NCBI GenBank assembly: GCA_028287035.1
Contig: JAQBQL010000074.1
Span: 38,816-102,815 of the forward strand
Length of the DNA stretch: 64,000 nt
Reading direction: 5' to 3'
Source of the DNA: Labilithrix sp.
GTDB taxonomy: Bacteria; Myxococcota; Polyangia; Polyangiales; Polyangiaceae
In this document: piece after piece, positions 20,114-27,793 of the stretch
Layout: each line of letters begins with the position of its first letter
Position numbering within the stretch: position 1 is the stretch's first letter
Made by a program: the position numbers and the translations under genes
The notes under the pieces: model-generated
Seen by the model: only the letters and a program-made list of their open reading frames with translations
What the model was told of the DNA's origin: nothing
Databases searched by the model: none

Positions 20114-21151
20114 CTACGCGGCGAGGCCGGCGACCTCGACCGCCACGTCGGCGCCGAGGATCTTTGCGACGCGCTCGGACGACGACGAGGTGATGCGCGT
20201 CCCCGCCTTGAGGAGGAGGGCGCCTGCCGACGTGAGGATGTCCTGCGCGAGGACCATGCCTTCGCGGAGCGCGCCGACGGTGACGACGCAGTTGGGGCTG
20301 GCGCGGACGCCGAGGTGGAGCGCGATGAGGCTGCCGGACTCCCGGTCGCGCACCCAGCACGAGGTCTTCACCTCGGACCGGTCGATGAACTGGACCGAGC
20401 CGGGGACGTCGATCTCCGCCGGAAGGCTCGTCGTCATCGTGACGGACTCGGTCAGGCCGACCTGCATGAAGGCGCCGCCCACCGCATTGGCCATCTCCTT
20501 GATGATGTCGGCGACGATGGCCTCGTTGCACTCGCCCATGAGCGCCGTGGCGATGGTCTCGATGGCGCGCGCCTCGAGCTGGACGGCCAGGCGGAGCTCG
20601 GTGGTGGCGCTGGGGAGCGAGAGCGTCAGCGTGGAGGCGTGCTTCGGGTCGAAGGCCTGGTCGGTCGGGGCAATGGCCTCGAATTCGCGGGAAAACGTGT
20701 CACGCAGGCACACGCGGGCGGTCTCGGCGAAGGTCGTCCAGCACGCGAGCTTCGTGTAGGTGGCGATGGCGGGGTTCTCCGCTTTGACGCGCATGCGCAG
20801 CGGCTGGCGGAGGCGGGCCAGCAGCTCCTCGCGGCACGCGGGCTTCGCGATGAAGTCGTCGGCGCCGGACAGGAACGCGGCATCGATGGTCGAGGCGACC
20901 GCCTTCGAGGTCGCGACGACGACCAGCGAGCCGCCGCTGTTTCCGCGATTGCGGGCGGTGGAGATGATCGCCGACGCGGCGGGGAACCACTCCGTGAGGA
21001 CGACGTCCCAACCGCGCAGGACGAGGGCCTCGAGCGCGGGATCGCTGGCGAGCACGCCGTGGACCTCGAAGCCTGCGGCCTCGAGCATGCGCTTGGTCGG
21101 TCCGATCGCGGAAGCGGAGTCGTCGATGAGCAGTAACCGTCTGGTAGCCAA
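20114..21151 (-). CDS. Receiver fused to a CheX/CheC-type phosphatase-like domain
   Basis: 345 aa from TTG 21151, which has AGGAGG (complement of 21159-21164) 7 nt upstream. Residues 1-120 are a receiver: LLLIDDSAS and the late KPACREEL Lys are present, but the phospho-acceptor position is Glu54 (VVLTEWFP), which may mimic constant phosphorylation. Residues about 145-270 resemble CheX/CheC, with the signature D-x3-E-x2-N-x3-G in ADIIKEMANAVGGAF (about 205-220). A C-terminal domain of about 65 residues follows. It is the first gene of the chemosensory operon. A role in CheY-P removal is inference; domain order is clear. Confidence 0.75.
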   Translation of the reverse strand: MATRRLLLIDDSASAIGPTKRMLEAAGFEVHGVLASDPALEALVLRGWDVVLTEWFPAASAIISTARNRGNSGGSLVVVATSKAVASTIDAAFLSGADDFIAKPACREELLARLRQPLRMRVKAENPAIATYTKLACWTTFAETARVCLRDTFSREFEAIAPTDQAFDPKHASTLTLSLPSATTELRLAVQLEARAIETIATALMGECNEAIVADIIKEMANAVGGAFMQVGLTESVTMTTSLPAEIDVPGSVQFIDRSEVKTSCWVRDRESGSLIALHLGVRASPNCVVTVGALREGMVLAQDILTSAGALLLKAGTRITSSSSERVAKILGADVAVEVAGLAA

Positions 21152-21345
21152 TACGCCCCCTCCTGTCAGACCGATGACGCGACGAGCGCTGGGACGGCGA
21201 GGGCAACGTCGAACGACGGCGCCGCGCAATCATGGTTCACCACAGGCTTCGCAATCATCGCGGTCGCTCCCCCCAACACACGGACGGCGGAGGGAGGCCG
21301 GATCTTAAGGGCGCGAGCGTCGCAGCACGGCGAACGCGGGCCGGC

Positions 21346-21594
21346 TCACTGCGTGGGCGGGCGGGGCGTGCTGTCGGGCGTGGTCGCAGGCGAGGCGGTG
21401 TCGGTGTCGGATGCGGACGCGTCAGCCGGCGGCGCCGGGGGGACCGGCGCGGCGCGCTTCGCCCCGGCCTTGGGGGCGATGCTGGGCTGCTTGGGCTTCT
21501 GCATCCAGAACTGCTGCCCCTTCTGCCGGGCGAGGTTGTCCTGCATCTGGAAGAAGCTTTCGCGCGCCCTTTTTGCGTCGTGTTTCGAGGCCAC
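21346..21594 (-). CDS. Small basic protein with Pro/Ala/Asp-rich tail
   Basis: About 82 aa from a GTG at 21594 (no strong ribosome site; the reading frame is open further upstream). The N-terminal half (KHDAKRARESFFQMQDNLARQKGQQF) looks like a charged helix and the C-terminal half is low-complexity (PPAPPADASASDTDTASPATT). No family was recognised. It lies between the chemosensory operon and tRNA-Ser; the start is uncertain. Confidence 0.35.
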   Translation of the reverse strand: MASKHDAKRARESFFQMQDNLARQKGQQFWMQKPKQPSIAPKAGAKRAAPVPPAPPADASASDTDTASPATTPDSTPRPPTQ

Positions 21595-21752
21595 GGGCGC
21601 TTCTTGCTCGCGATCGCCCGCGGGCGCAAGCGGACGCGTGATCGCCGGGAAATGCTCGCGCTGACGGGGCGGGCGGGCACCGGGTCGAGCCGGGCGCGGG
21701 CGACCCCAAGGCCGTTCCACTCGGGGGCGGAATGTGGTGAGATCGGCGCTCC

Positions 21753-21839
21753 GGAGGAGTGGCCGAGTGGTCTAAGGCAGCGGTTTTGAAAACCGCCGAC
21801 GGTGCAAGCTGTCCAGGGGTTCGAATCCCTTCTCCTCCG
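21753..21839 (+). tRNA. tRNA-Ser (anticodon UGA)
   Basis: The acceptor GGAGGAG pairs with CTCCTCC (21832-21838), with discriminator G. The anticodon arm GCGGT-TTTGAAA-ACCGC gives anticodon TGA. The long variable arm typical of serine tRNA is present, and the T arm reads AGGGGTTCGAATCCCT. No CCA is encoded (CCG follows). Confidence 0.95.
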
Positions 21840-21944
21840 CCGAGATCTCAAGTTCTTCCGGCGCGAGAGCGGAGAAGCCGACGCGCTGCGCGATCTCTTC
21901 GGCGCTCACGCGGCTCCGTGGATTCGATCTACGATCGGCCCTCC

Positions 21945-22018
21945 CTTGGAGTAGCTCAGCGGTAGAGCAGCAGGCTTGGACCTGCAGGGCGCAGGTTCGA
22001 ATCCTGCCTCCAAGTCCA
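21945..22018 (+). tRNA. tRNA-like gene with a 6-nt anticodon loop and encoded CCA (Pro UGG-like)
   Basis: Acceptor CTTGGAG/CTCCAAG, D arm GCTC..GAGC and T arm GCAGG-TTCGAAT-CCTGC are perfect, and CCA is encoded at 22016-22018. The anticodon arm pairs as GCAGG/CCTGC but leaves a loop of only six bases, CTTGGA; a canonical 7-base loop cannot be formed. Read from U33 the anticodon would be UGG (proline), and C1-G72 also fits proline, but the discriminator is U. The nearby tRNA-Ser lacks encoded CCA. It ends 49 bp before the 796-aa orphan gene. Confidence 0.65.
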
Positions 22019-22071
22019 TGAAGAATCGTCTCGCCCGCCCCTTCGGTGACCTCCCCACGGGGGCGCCGTGA
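22018..22071 (+). other. 17-codon leader ORF linking the tRNA-like gene to the orphan gene
   Basis: An ATG that uses the final A of the encoded CCA opens an 17-residue frame (MKNRLARPFGDLPTGAP). Its TGA overlaps the GTG start of the next gene (GTGA). There is no ribosome site in front of it. It may be chance, but the exact stop-start overlap is like the coupled genes elsewhere in the window. Confidence 0.2.
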
Positions 22072-24458
22072 CCGACCGGAAGCTCACCGTCAACCCGGCG
22101 TATGTTGTCGGGCAATTCACCCGCGCGCTCGCGAGCGCGGAACGCCACCCCGACGCGGCAGTACGCGGACGAGCAAGCGAAAGGGCTCGCCAGTGGCGTC
22201 AAGTGATCGACGGCATGATCAGCGGGTCGCTCGGTCTCGGCTCCCGGACGCCGGTCGAGGCGACACCCGCGTGGGCGACTCTCGAGGTTGCACACGGCGG
22301 GTTCGCCACGGGTAGCCTGCTGGCTGGCGGGGCGCTTAAGGACCACGAGACCGTGCTCCTCGAACGCCTCGATACCAGCGGTGTTGGACGCGGCCGGACG
22401 GCGCTGAACCTCTACTACCTCGGTGACGCGGGGCGCGAGGAGCTCACCGCCGCGCTCGAGAGTGGTTGCTATCGCATCAACGTCCCTGAGGAGGGCGCGC
22501 TTCCAACCGTGGCATGGTTGGTCGCGCACGGGGCACCCGACTTGGCGCAAGAGCTCCTGGATACGATCACGCCGTTCTTCGACCGACTCCGCTTCTACCC
22601 GGTCCCGAACGAGAGAGCGCTCGTGACCGGGACGACGGTACGGCTTCAACCGATCGGCAAGACGGCGGATGCCCTACGCGCGACCAGGCAGCAGCCGCGT
22701 GTCATGGTCATGAACGAGGCCCTGACCATCTGGGCTCCTCTCTACGATCGAGCCGTCGCGCTGCTTCTCGAAACCGTCGAGGGACCCGCGCCTTCGCTGC
22801 GCACGAACGACGCCGGCCAGCTGGTGCGTCGCCCGGATGGACAGCCTTACGTGGACGGTGGTTGGCCGTGCCGGACCTATCCCGCTGGGTGGTCCCACAA
22901 GGCGCAGACTCTTCTCGAGGACTACCGACGAGAGCGGGCCGCTCATTCCTTGTCGACGAAGCCGGAAGGAACCAAGGAGAACTTCGCCCGCCTCCGGGCC
23001 TACATCGAACGGGCCGTGGTCGACCCGAGCGAGCTCACCGGACGCGACGTGGGGATGATTCGCAAGATCCTCGCAGCGTTCGCCACTCGCCGCGGAGCGC
23101 CTGGCTCCGCGAAGCTCGCGAACCTGCGTGCGAAACAGGTGGACGTCGGCAGTCGCCCGACCCACGGCGCTCTTCGCAGGGTGGTGCTGGATCGACTTGC
23201 GGCATTCTCCCCGGAGGACGGCGTTCCGTCGCTCGACGTCGTCGGCGCTCCGGTGACCGAAGCCGAAAGCAGTCGGCTTCACCTCGGTGTCGGACAGCGG
23301 ATGCCGAGCAGCGTCATGCGGAAGCTGCAACGCTCACTCGAGGCACCGGTCGAAGAGCTCGTTCAGCGAGGCGTGATCCCCTCCAGCGAGAGCCTTGGTC
23401 TCGTGCTCCCTCAGATGACGTCCCGCATTCGCGCGGCAGGGATCGCGGACCCGGCCCTGAGAAGACTCTATGCGGCGGTCTATGCAGCCTTCCGCCGTCG
23501 TCGGTCCCTCCTCCTGTTGAACCTCGAGCACCAGGTCGAGCTCGAGGAACTGCCCTGGATCCGTGCGATGAGCCCGTTCCGAGAGCGAGAGACCTCCGCT
23601 CGGGAGACGGCCCTCGAGACTCTGAGACAACTATCGCTGCTCGCCGTCACCTCCTTTCCGCAGACCATCCTGCCCAACAAGCTTCTCCAGGAGCTTCGAG
23701 CTCTGGCGACGAGCTCGGACCTGAGCCTGCCACTCGTCGAAGAGCTCGCAGCGGACATCTTCATGGGCGAGTTCTCCGAGAAGTTTCTTCGCGCGGCTCG
23801 AGCGTCAGCCAGACTGCTCGAGGGCAGCCTGTACGAGCGGTATTACGGCGTCTCGTTCGCTGAAGTTCTCGCAATCGACGATGTTCAGAAGGCGGAGTAC
23901 GGTGCGGCGTCCTCTCCGTCCTTCGCCGCTCTTTGCAGGAGACTGGCCCGCGCACACAAGCCGACGAGATGGTCGGTTGCGCGGAACGGGACGATCATCG
24001 AGCAGCAGCAGATTCTCACGACTCACAATCTGGCGACGCTCGTTGCGGGGGCGGGACTCGAGGACCGGCTCCGGGGTGACGTCCCCGACCTCGCGCGCCG
24101 ATGTTTTGTCTGGGTGTGCCGCCAGCAGCAGCTGAAGCGCAGGGACTGGAGAGCTCAGCTCCAGATGCTCAAGAATACCGCCTACGCATGGCGGCAGATG
24201 CTCTTCTTCCTCTCGATAGGTGACAGCTCCGTCGAGGAGCTCGTTCGATGGGCAGAGGAACACTTCGAGCGCCAGCCCGCGCCGTTCCGAGCGCGCTTCG
24301 GCCCGGCAACTCGCGGTCTTCGCTTCATTGCTGGAGGGGGCCGATTCGACGACGCCGGGGTCGCTCCTGATGGCGGCAGGCGCTTTCTCGGATGGACCAC
24401 CGAGAGCCACTGGGCGCTCGGTCCCGATGAGAACGAGAACACCGCCCGCTCCACGTAG
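22068..24458 (+). CDS. Large orphan protein downstream of the tRNA-like gene
   Basis: 796 aa from GTG 22068; no family I can name with certainty. It is soluble, largely helical and Arg-rich, with no signal peptide or membrane segment. Distinct parts are an N-terminal region (VGQFTRALASAERH.. GLGSRTPVEATPAWATLEVAHGG), a central helical region, a basic segment FRRRRSLLLLNLEHQVELEELPW (about 478-500), and a C-terminal part with TTHNLATLVAGAG and KNTAYAWRQMLFFLSIG. Codon choice is less GC3-biased than in its neighbours (frequent CTT, GCA, CGA, CAA), suggesting transfer. It is probably co-transcribed with the tRNA-like gene. A function acting on or with that RNA is speculation. Confidence 0.75.
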   Translation: MTDRKLTVNPAYVVGQFTRALASAERHPDAAVRGRASERARQWRQVIDGMISGSLGLGSRTPVEATPAWATLEVAHGGFATGSLLAGGALKDHETVLLERLDTSGVGRGRTALNLYYLGDAGREELTAALESGCYRINVPEEGALPTVAWLVAHGAPDLAQELLDTITPFFDRLRFYPVPNERALVTGTTVRLQPIGKTADALRATRQQPRVMVMNEALTIWAPLYDRAVALLLETVEGPAPSLRTNDAGQLVRRPDGQPYVDGGWPCRTYPAGWSHKAQTLLEDYRRERAAHSLSTKPEGTKENFARLRAYIERAVVDPSELTGRDVGMIRKILAAFATRRGAPGSAKLANLRAKQVDVGSRPTHGALRRVVLDRLAAFSPEDGVPSLDVVGAPVTEAESSRLHLGVGQRMPSSVMRKLQRSLEAPVEELVQRGVIPSSESLGLVLPQMTSRIRAAGIADPALRRLYAAVYAAFRRRRSLLLLNLEHQVELEELPWIRAMSPFRERETSARETALETLRQLSLLAVTSFPQTILPNKLLQELRALATSSDLSLPLVEELAADIFMGEFSEKFLRAARASARLLEGSLYERYYGVSFAEVLAIDDVQKAEYGAASSPSFAALCRRLARAHKPTRWSVARNGTIIEQQQILTTHNLATLVAGAGLEDRLRGDVPDLARRCFVWVCRQQQLKRRDWRAQLQMLKNTAYAWRQMLFFLSIGDSSVEELVRWAEEHFERQPAPFRARFGPATRGLRFIAGGGRFDDAGVAPDGGRRFLGWTTESHWALGPDENENTARST

Positions 24459-24650
24459 GGTGCTCGGGCCGGGTGACGCCTACGCCACGCCGATGACGCC
24501 GCGCAATCGGTTCGCTCTCGCGCAGCCCCTGCGTCCGCGCGGGACGTGGCAGAGGGGGCGGCGGGGCTCGGGCGCGCGGCCTGGAGGTTGCGTTCGGCTC
24601 GTCATGGAAGCGTTCCTCGCGAGATACCCAGGCGCCTCGACCGAAGGACG

Positions 24651-25526
24651 ATGAAGCTCGCGTTCACGTTCCTCCTGTCGGTTCACGGATTGGGCTTTGC
24701 GCTCGTGCTGCTCGGGGTCGCCTGGGGCTTTCTCTCCACGGGGCCGTTCAGCCTGCGCGCGGAGTTTAATCGCCAGGTAGCGCGCGGTCTCGCACGGAGG
24801 ACGCCCCAGGCGCTCGTCACCGAGCAGGACCTCGCACTGCTGCCGGCCCCCGTGCAGCGTTACCTGCGCCACGTCGGCGTGGTCGGGCACCCGCGGGTAC
24901 AGAGCTTCCGGGTGCGCTTCACGGGGCGAATCCGCAGTGGCCCGAACGCGCCGTGGCTGCCGCTCCGGGCCGAGCAATACAGCTTTGCCGACCAGCCCAC
25001 GCGGCTCTTCTTCATGCAAGCTCGGATGTTCGGGCTGCCGGTGGAGGCGTTACACGAATATGTCGACGTGCAGGCGTCCATGCGCGTGAAGGTCCTGTCA
25101 GTCGTAAGCATGGTGAATGCGCGCGGTCCGGCATTCACCGCCGCAGAGACGGTCACGCTGTTCGACGACATGTGCGTGATGGCGCCTGCCACGCTGATCG
25201 ACACCGCCATCCGCTGGGAGCCCGTCGACGCGACGCACGCCCGCGCCGCGTTCACGGCGGCGGGTCACACGATCACGGCAACCCTGATCTTCGATGACGA
25301 CGGACGCCTCGTCGACTTCCTCTCGGATGATCGGCCTTCGCTGGATGGTAACGGCAAGACGTTCACGCGCCAGCGCTGGTCGACGCCGCTCGGTCGCTAC
25401 CGCGCCTTCGGCCCGTACCAGCTCGCCTCGCGCGGCGACGCTCGCTACGAGGGTCCGCAGGGCGGCTACACGTATGCCGAGTTTGCAATGGAGAGCATCG
25501 AATACAACGTCGGCGCGCAGGATTGA
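24651..25526 (+). CDS. DUF6544/DUF6920-like membrane-anchored protein
   Basis: 291 aa. One N-terminal membrane segment (LLSVHGLGFALVLLGVAWGF) is followed by a soluble domain beginning LPAPVQRYLRHVGV, with FRVRFTGRIRSGPNAPW, LTTDDR-like VDFLSDDR, and a C-terminal YTYAEFAMESIEYN. That order is typical of a conserved family of unknown function annotated as DUF6544 or DUF6920. ATG 24651 follows GAAGGA. No operon partner is evident; it converges on the epimerase gene. Confidence 0.75.
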   Translation: MKLAFTFLLSVHGLGFALVLLGVAWGFLSTGPFSLRAEFNRQVARGLARRTPQALVTEQDLALLPAPVQRYLRHVGVVGHPRVQSFRVRFTGRIRSGPNAPWLPLRAEQYSFADQPTRLFFMQARMFGLPVEALHEYVDVQASMRVKVLSVVSMVNARGPAFTAAETVTLFDDMCVMAPATLIDTAIRWEPVDATHARAAFTAAGHTITATLIFDDDGRLVDFLSDDRPSLDGNGKTFTRQRWSTPLGRYRAFGPYQLASRGDARYEGPQGGYTYAEFAMESIEYNVGAQD

Positions 25527-25544
25527 GGGATCGTGCGTCGTTCG

Positions 25545-26432
25545 TCAGGCCGAGGCCGTGAAGTAGGTCCCTTGCTCGAGGTCCTCGAGCAAGGAGCGAT
25601 GCTCCGGCTGCCAGCCGAGCTCCGTCCGGGTACGCGTGCTCGACGTCGGGCGATCGGCGGCGACGAACATCGCGAGCGGGCCGAAGTGTGCCGCCGCTTC
25701 CTCGGGTGTCTGCGCGACGAGCGGCACCCCCAGCTTCCGGGCGATGACCTCGGCGATGGCGCGGACCGGCACACCTTCCTCGGCGATGGCGTGATACCGC
25801 GCGCCGGGAGCTCCCTTCTCGATGGCGAGCCGATAGGCCGATGCACAATCGAGGAGATGGACCATCGGCCAGCGCTGCGCGCCGTCGCCCACGTAGGCGG
25901 AGATCCCCTTTGCACGCGCAATCGCGATCAGTGCCGGCAGGAAATGTCGGTCACCGTCGCCGTGCACGACGCCGAGGCGAAGGAGCGCGATCCGTGCGCC
26001 GCGCGCGGACGCCTCGGCGGCAACGGTCTCCGTCACACGCGGCAGCGATTGCAGCGCGTCGTTCTCCTCGGTCCCCACGCCGCGGGCATCGATCGCGAAC
26101 GCGCCCGACGTGACGAGCAGGAGACGCTCGGACCCTGCAACCGCAGCGCCGAGCGTCTCCACCGCTCGCCGGTCCACCTCGCCGCCCTTCACCCAGTTGC
26201 CCAGGTCGAGCTCGAACGCCGCATGGATGACCCGGTCGGCGGCGAGCGCGCCGCGCCGCAGGCCGTCGAGGTCCTCGAGATCGCCACGCTGCACCTCGGC
26301 ACCGGCGGCGACGAGCGCTCGCGCCGCTACTTCCGAGCGCGCGAGCCCCGTGACGCGATGACCCGCACGGACGAGCTCCGGGACCATGACCTTGCCGACG
26401 AACCCCGTACCGCCGGTGACGAACACGTGCAT
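25545..26432 (-). CDS. NAD(P)-dependent epimerase/reductase (atypical/extended SDR)
   Basis: 295 aa. The Rossmann start VFVTGGTGFVGKVMV and the order of segments (RGDLEDLDGL, VIHAAFELDLG, TSGAFAI, RWPMVHLLDCASAYRLA) match NAD(P)H-binding SDRs related to epimerases. The canonical YxxxK is not obvious, so it may be an NmrA-like or atypical reductase. It is divergent from an HxlR gene with a palindromic intergenic region and is probably its target. Confidence 0.82.
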   Translation of the reverse strand: MHVFVTGGTGFVGKVMVPELVRAGHRVTGLARSEVAARALVAAGAEVQRGDLEDLDGLRRGALAADRVIHAAFELDLGNWVKGGEVDRRAVETLGAAVAGSERLLLVTSGAFAIDARGVGTEENDALQSLPRVTETVAAEASARGARIALLRLGVVHGDGDRHFLPALIAIARAKGISAYVGDGAQRWPMVHLLDCASAYRLAIEKGAPGARYHAIAEEGVPVRAIAEVIARKLGVPLVAQTPEEAAAHFGPLAMFVAADRPTSSTRTRTELGWQPEHRSLLEDLEQGTYFTASA

Positions 26433-26507
26433 CGCGACTCCTTCCATTGATGTCGACGACGATGTCGACATCGCGAAGGTAGCGATGTCCCGGCCGCACG
26501 CGAGGCA

Positions 26508-26551
26508 GTAACTCGCGGTTACTACCAACTTGTGGTAACCGGTCGGTTACC
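26508..26551. promoter_or_regulatory. Nested GGTTAC/GTAACC inverted repeats, HxlR operator
   Basis: The divergent region contains a perfect inverted repeat GGTAACC-GGTC-GGTTACC (26534-26551) ending 5 bp before the regulator ATG. A further half-site pair GTAAC-N5-GTTAC lies just upstream (26508-26522). The alternating half-sites can pair in several ways, as expected for a dimeric HxlR repressor. Confidence 0.6.
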
Positions 26552-26556
26552 GACAA

Positions 26557-26907
26557 ATGTCCCTTCGTGTACGAAAGAACAAGGCCGTCATTCCTCCGGC
26601 GTGTCCCATGGACGAGGCGGCGGGCCTCCTGAGCGGCGCGTGGACCCCGCACGTGATCTGGTACCTGAGCAAGCAGCCGCGTCGCTTCGGCGAGCTGCGG
26701 AGGGACATCCCGAGCATCTCCGCCCGCGTCCTCAGCGCCCGGCTGCGGGAGCTCCAGGCGAAGGGGGTCGTGACGTGCACGCCCCTCGCGACGAGCCCGC
26801 CATCGGCCGAGTACGCCTTGACGGAGCGCGGCCGCGAGATCGTGCCGGCGCTCACCATGCTCGTCGGCGCAGCGCTGAAGCTCGGTCTCGCGCGCCGGTT
26901 GCAGTAG
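26557..26907 (+). CDS. HxlR-family winged-helix regulator
   Basis: 116 aa. The HxlR signature CPMDEAAGLLSGAWTPHVIWYLSKQPRRFGELRRDIPSIS, with the conserved N-terminal Cys, is followed by VLSARLRELQAKGVV and a wing. Such regulators respond to aldehydes, quinones or redox change, often through that Cys. ATG 26557 directly follows the operator repeat and has no visible ribosome site. It is divergent from the reductase gene and 10 bp ahead of a GST gene, which may be part of the same response. Confidence 0.9.
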   Translation: MSLRVRKNKAVIPPACPMDEAAGLLSGAWTPHVIWYLSKQPRRFGELRRDIPSISARVLSARLRELQAKGVVTCTPLATSPPSAEYALTERGREIVPALTMLVGAALKLGLARRLQ

Positions 26908-26917
26908 CCTGGCGCGC

Positions 26918-27556
26918 ATGATTACCCTTTACGGTTTTGCCCGCGTGAATGCGGGCGCGCGCGGCAACACACGTGACCTGCGTGTCCTCTGGGCGCTCGA
27001 GGAGATCGGACTGCCCTACGAGATTGCGGGCATCGACCACCCGAACCACGATCTCGATGCCCCCGCGTTCCGGGCGCTGAATCCGTTCGGCCAGCTCCCG
27101 GTGATCGAGGACGACGGGGTCGTGGTGTCCGAATCCGGCGCGATCCTGATCTACCTGGCGCGCAAGAGCGGCCTTCTGATCCCGCGCCAGCTCGAGGCCG
27201 AGTCACAGGTGCTTCGCTGGTGCTTCACCGCGCTGACCACCATCGAGGTCCCGGTGCTCTCGCTCTGGTTCGTCGACCTGATGGGTGGCAAGGGCAGCAA
27301 GCCGAGCGAGGCGTTGCATGGCTGGGCCGAGATGCGCTTGCAGCAGCTCGACGGTTGGCTCGCAGGTCGCGAGTTCATCGCCACCGACGGCTTCACCGTC
27401 GCCGACATCCTCATGACCCACGTGCTGGACGCGGGGACCGACGAGAAGATGCTGAAGTCATATCCGAACCTTCTTGCCTACCGCACGCGTTGCACCGGCC
27501 GTCCGGCCTGGAAGAAGACGGTCGCGGCGTACCTGGAGCGAGTCGAAGCCGCCTGA
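26918..27556 (+). CDS. Glutathione S-transferase
   Basis: 212 aa. The N-terminal thioredoxin-fold domain has ITLYGFARVNAGARGNTRDLRVLWALEEIGLPYE, NPFGQLPVIEDDG with the cis-Pro, and SESGAILIYLA with the glutathione-binding Glu-Ser pair. The C-terminal helical domain has FTVADILMTHVL. It follows the HxlR gene by 10 bp and is likely part of an electrophile or aldehyde response with it. Confidence 0.9.
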   Translation: MITLYGFARVNAGARGNTRDLRVLWALEEIGLPYEIAGIDHPNHDLDAPAFRALNPFGQLPVIEDDGVVVSESGAILIYLARKSGLLIPRQLEAESQVLRWCFTALTTIEVPVLSLWFVDLMGGKGSKPSEALHGWAEMRLQQLDGWLAGREFIATDGFTVADILMTHVLDAGTDEKMLKSYPNLLAYRTRCTGRPAWKKTVAAYLERVEAA

Positions 27557-27793
27557 CGCACCAACGCCCGACGCGCCAGCCTCTTGGGCGACGCTCGCCG
27601 GACGAGACCGGTGAGAATGTTGCCGGGGTGCACGGCGAAGCTGAGGATTACGTGCTTTTCGCCTCGCGCATCGAGGCCGCACGCGAAGAGCACTCGCGCC
27701 CGCCTCGCGGGCTCCGAGGTCGCGCGCCTCTGGCACGGTCCGTGACAAACACTTTCGGCTGCACGGACGGCGCGGCGAGCCGTTGTCCGATCC

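Noticed and set aside
21753..22018. Possible integration site at the tRNA genes
   Set aside because: No integrase and no direct repeat of the tRNA 3' end was found flanking the orphan gene.
21906..22649. Minus-strand frame ending in a MDLEAGFEPAPCRSKPAALPLSYS-type segment
   Set aside because: This is the well-known false translation of the complement of a tRNA gene.
27730..27746. CTGGCACGG, a perfect -24 element before the DUF1554 lipoprotein
   Set aside because: The required GC at -12 is missing (GTGAC), so no sigma-54 promoter is called.
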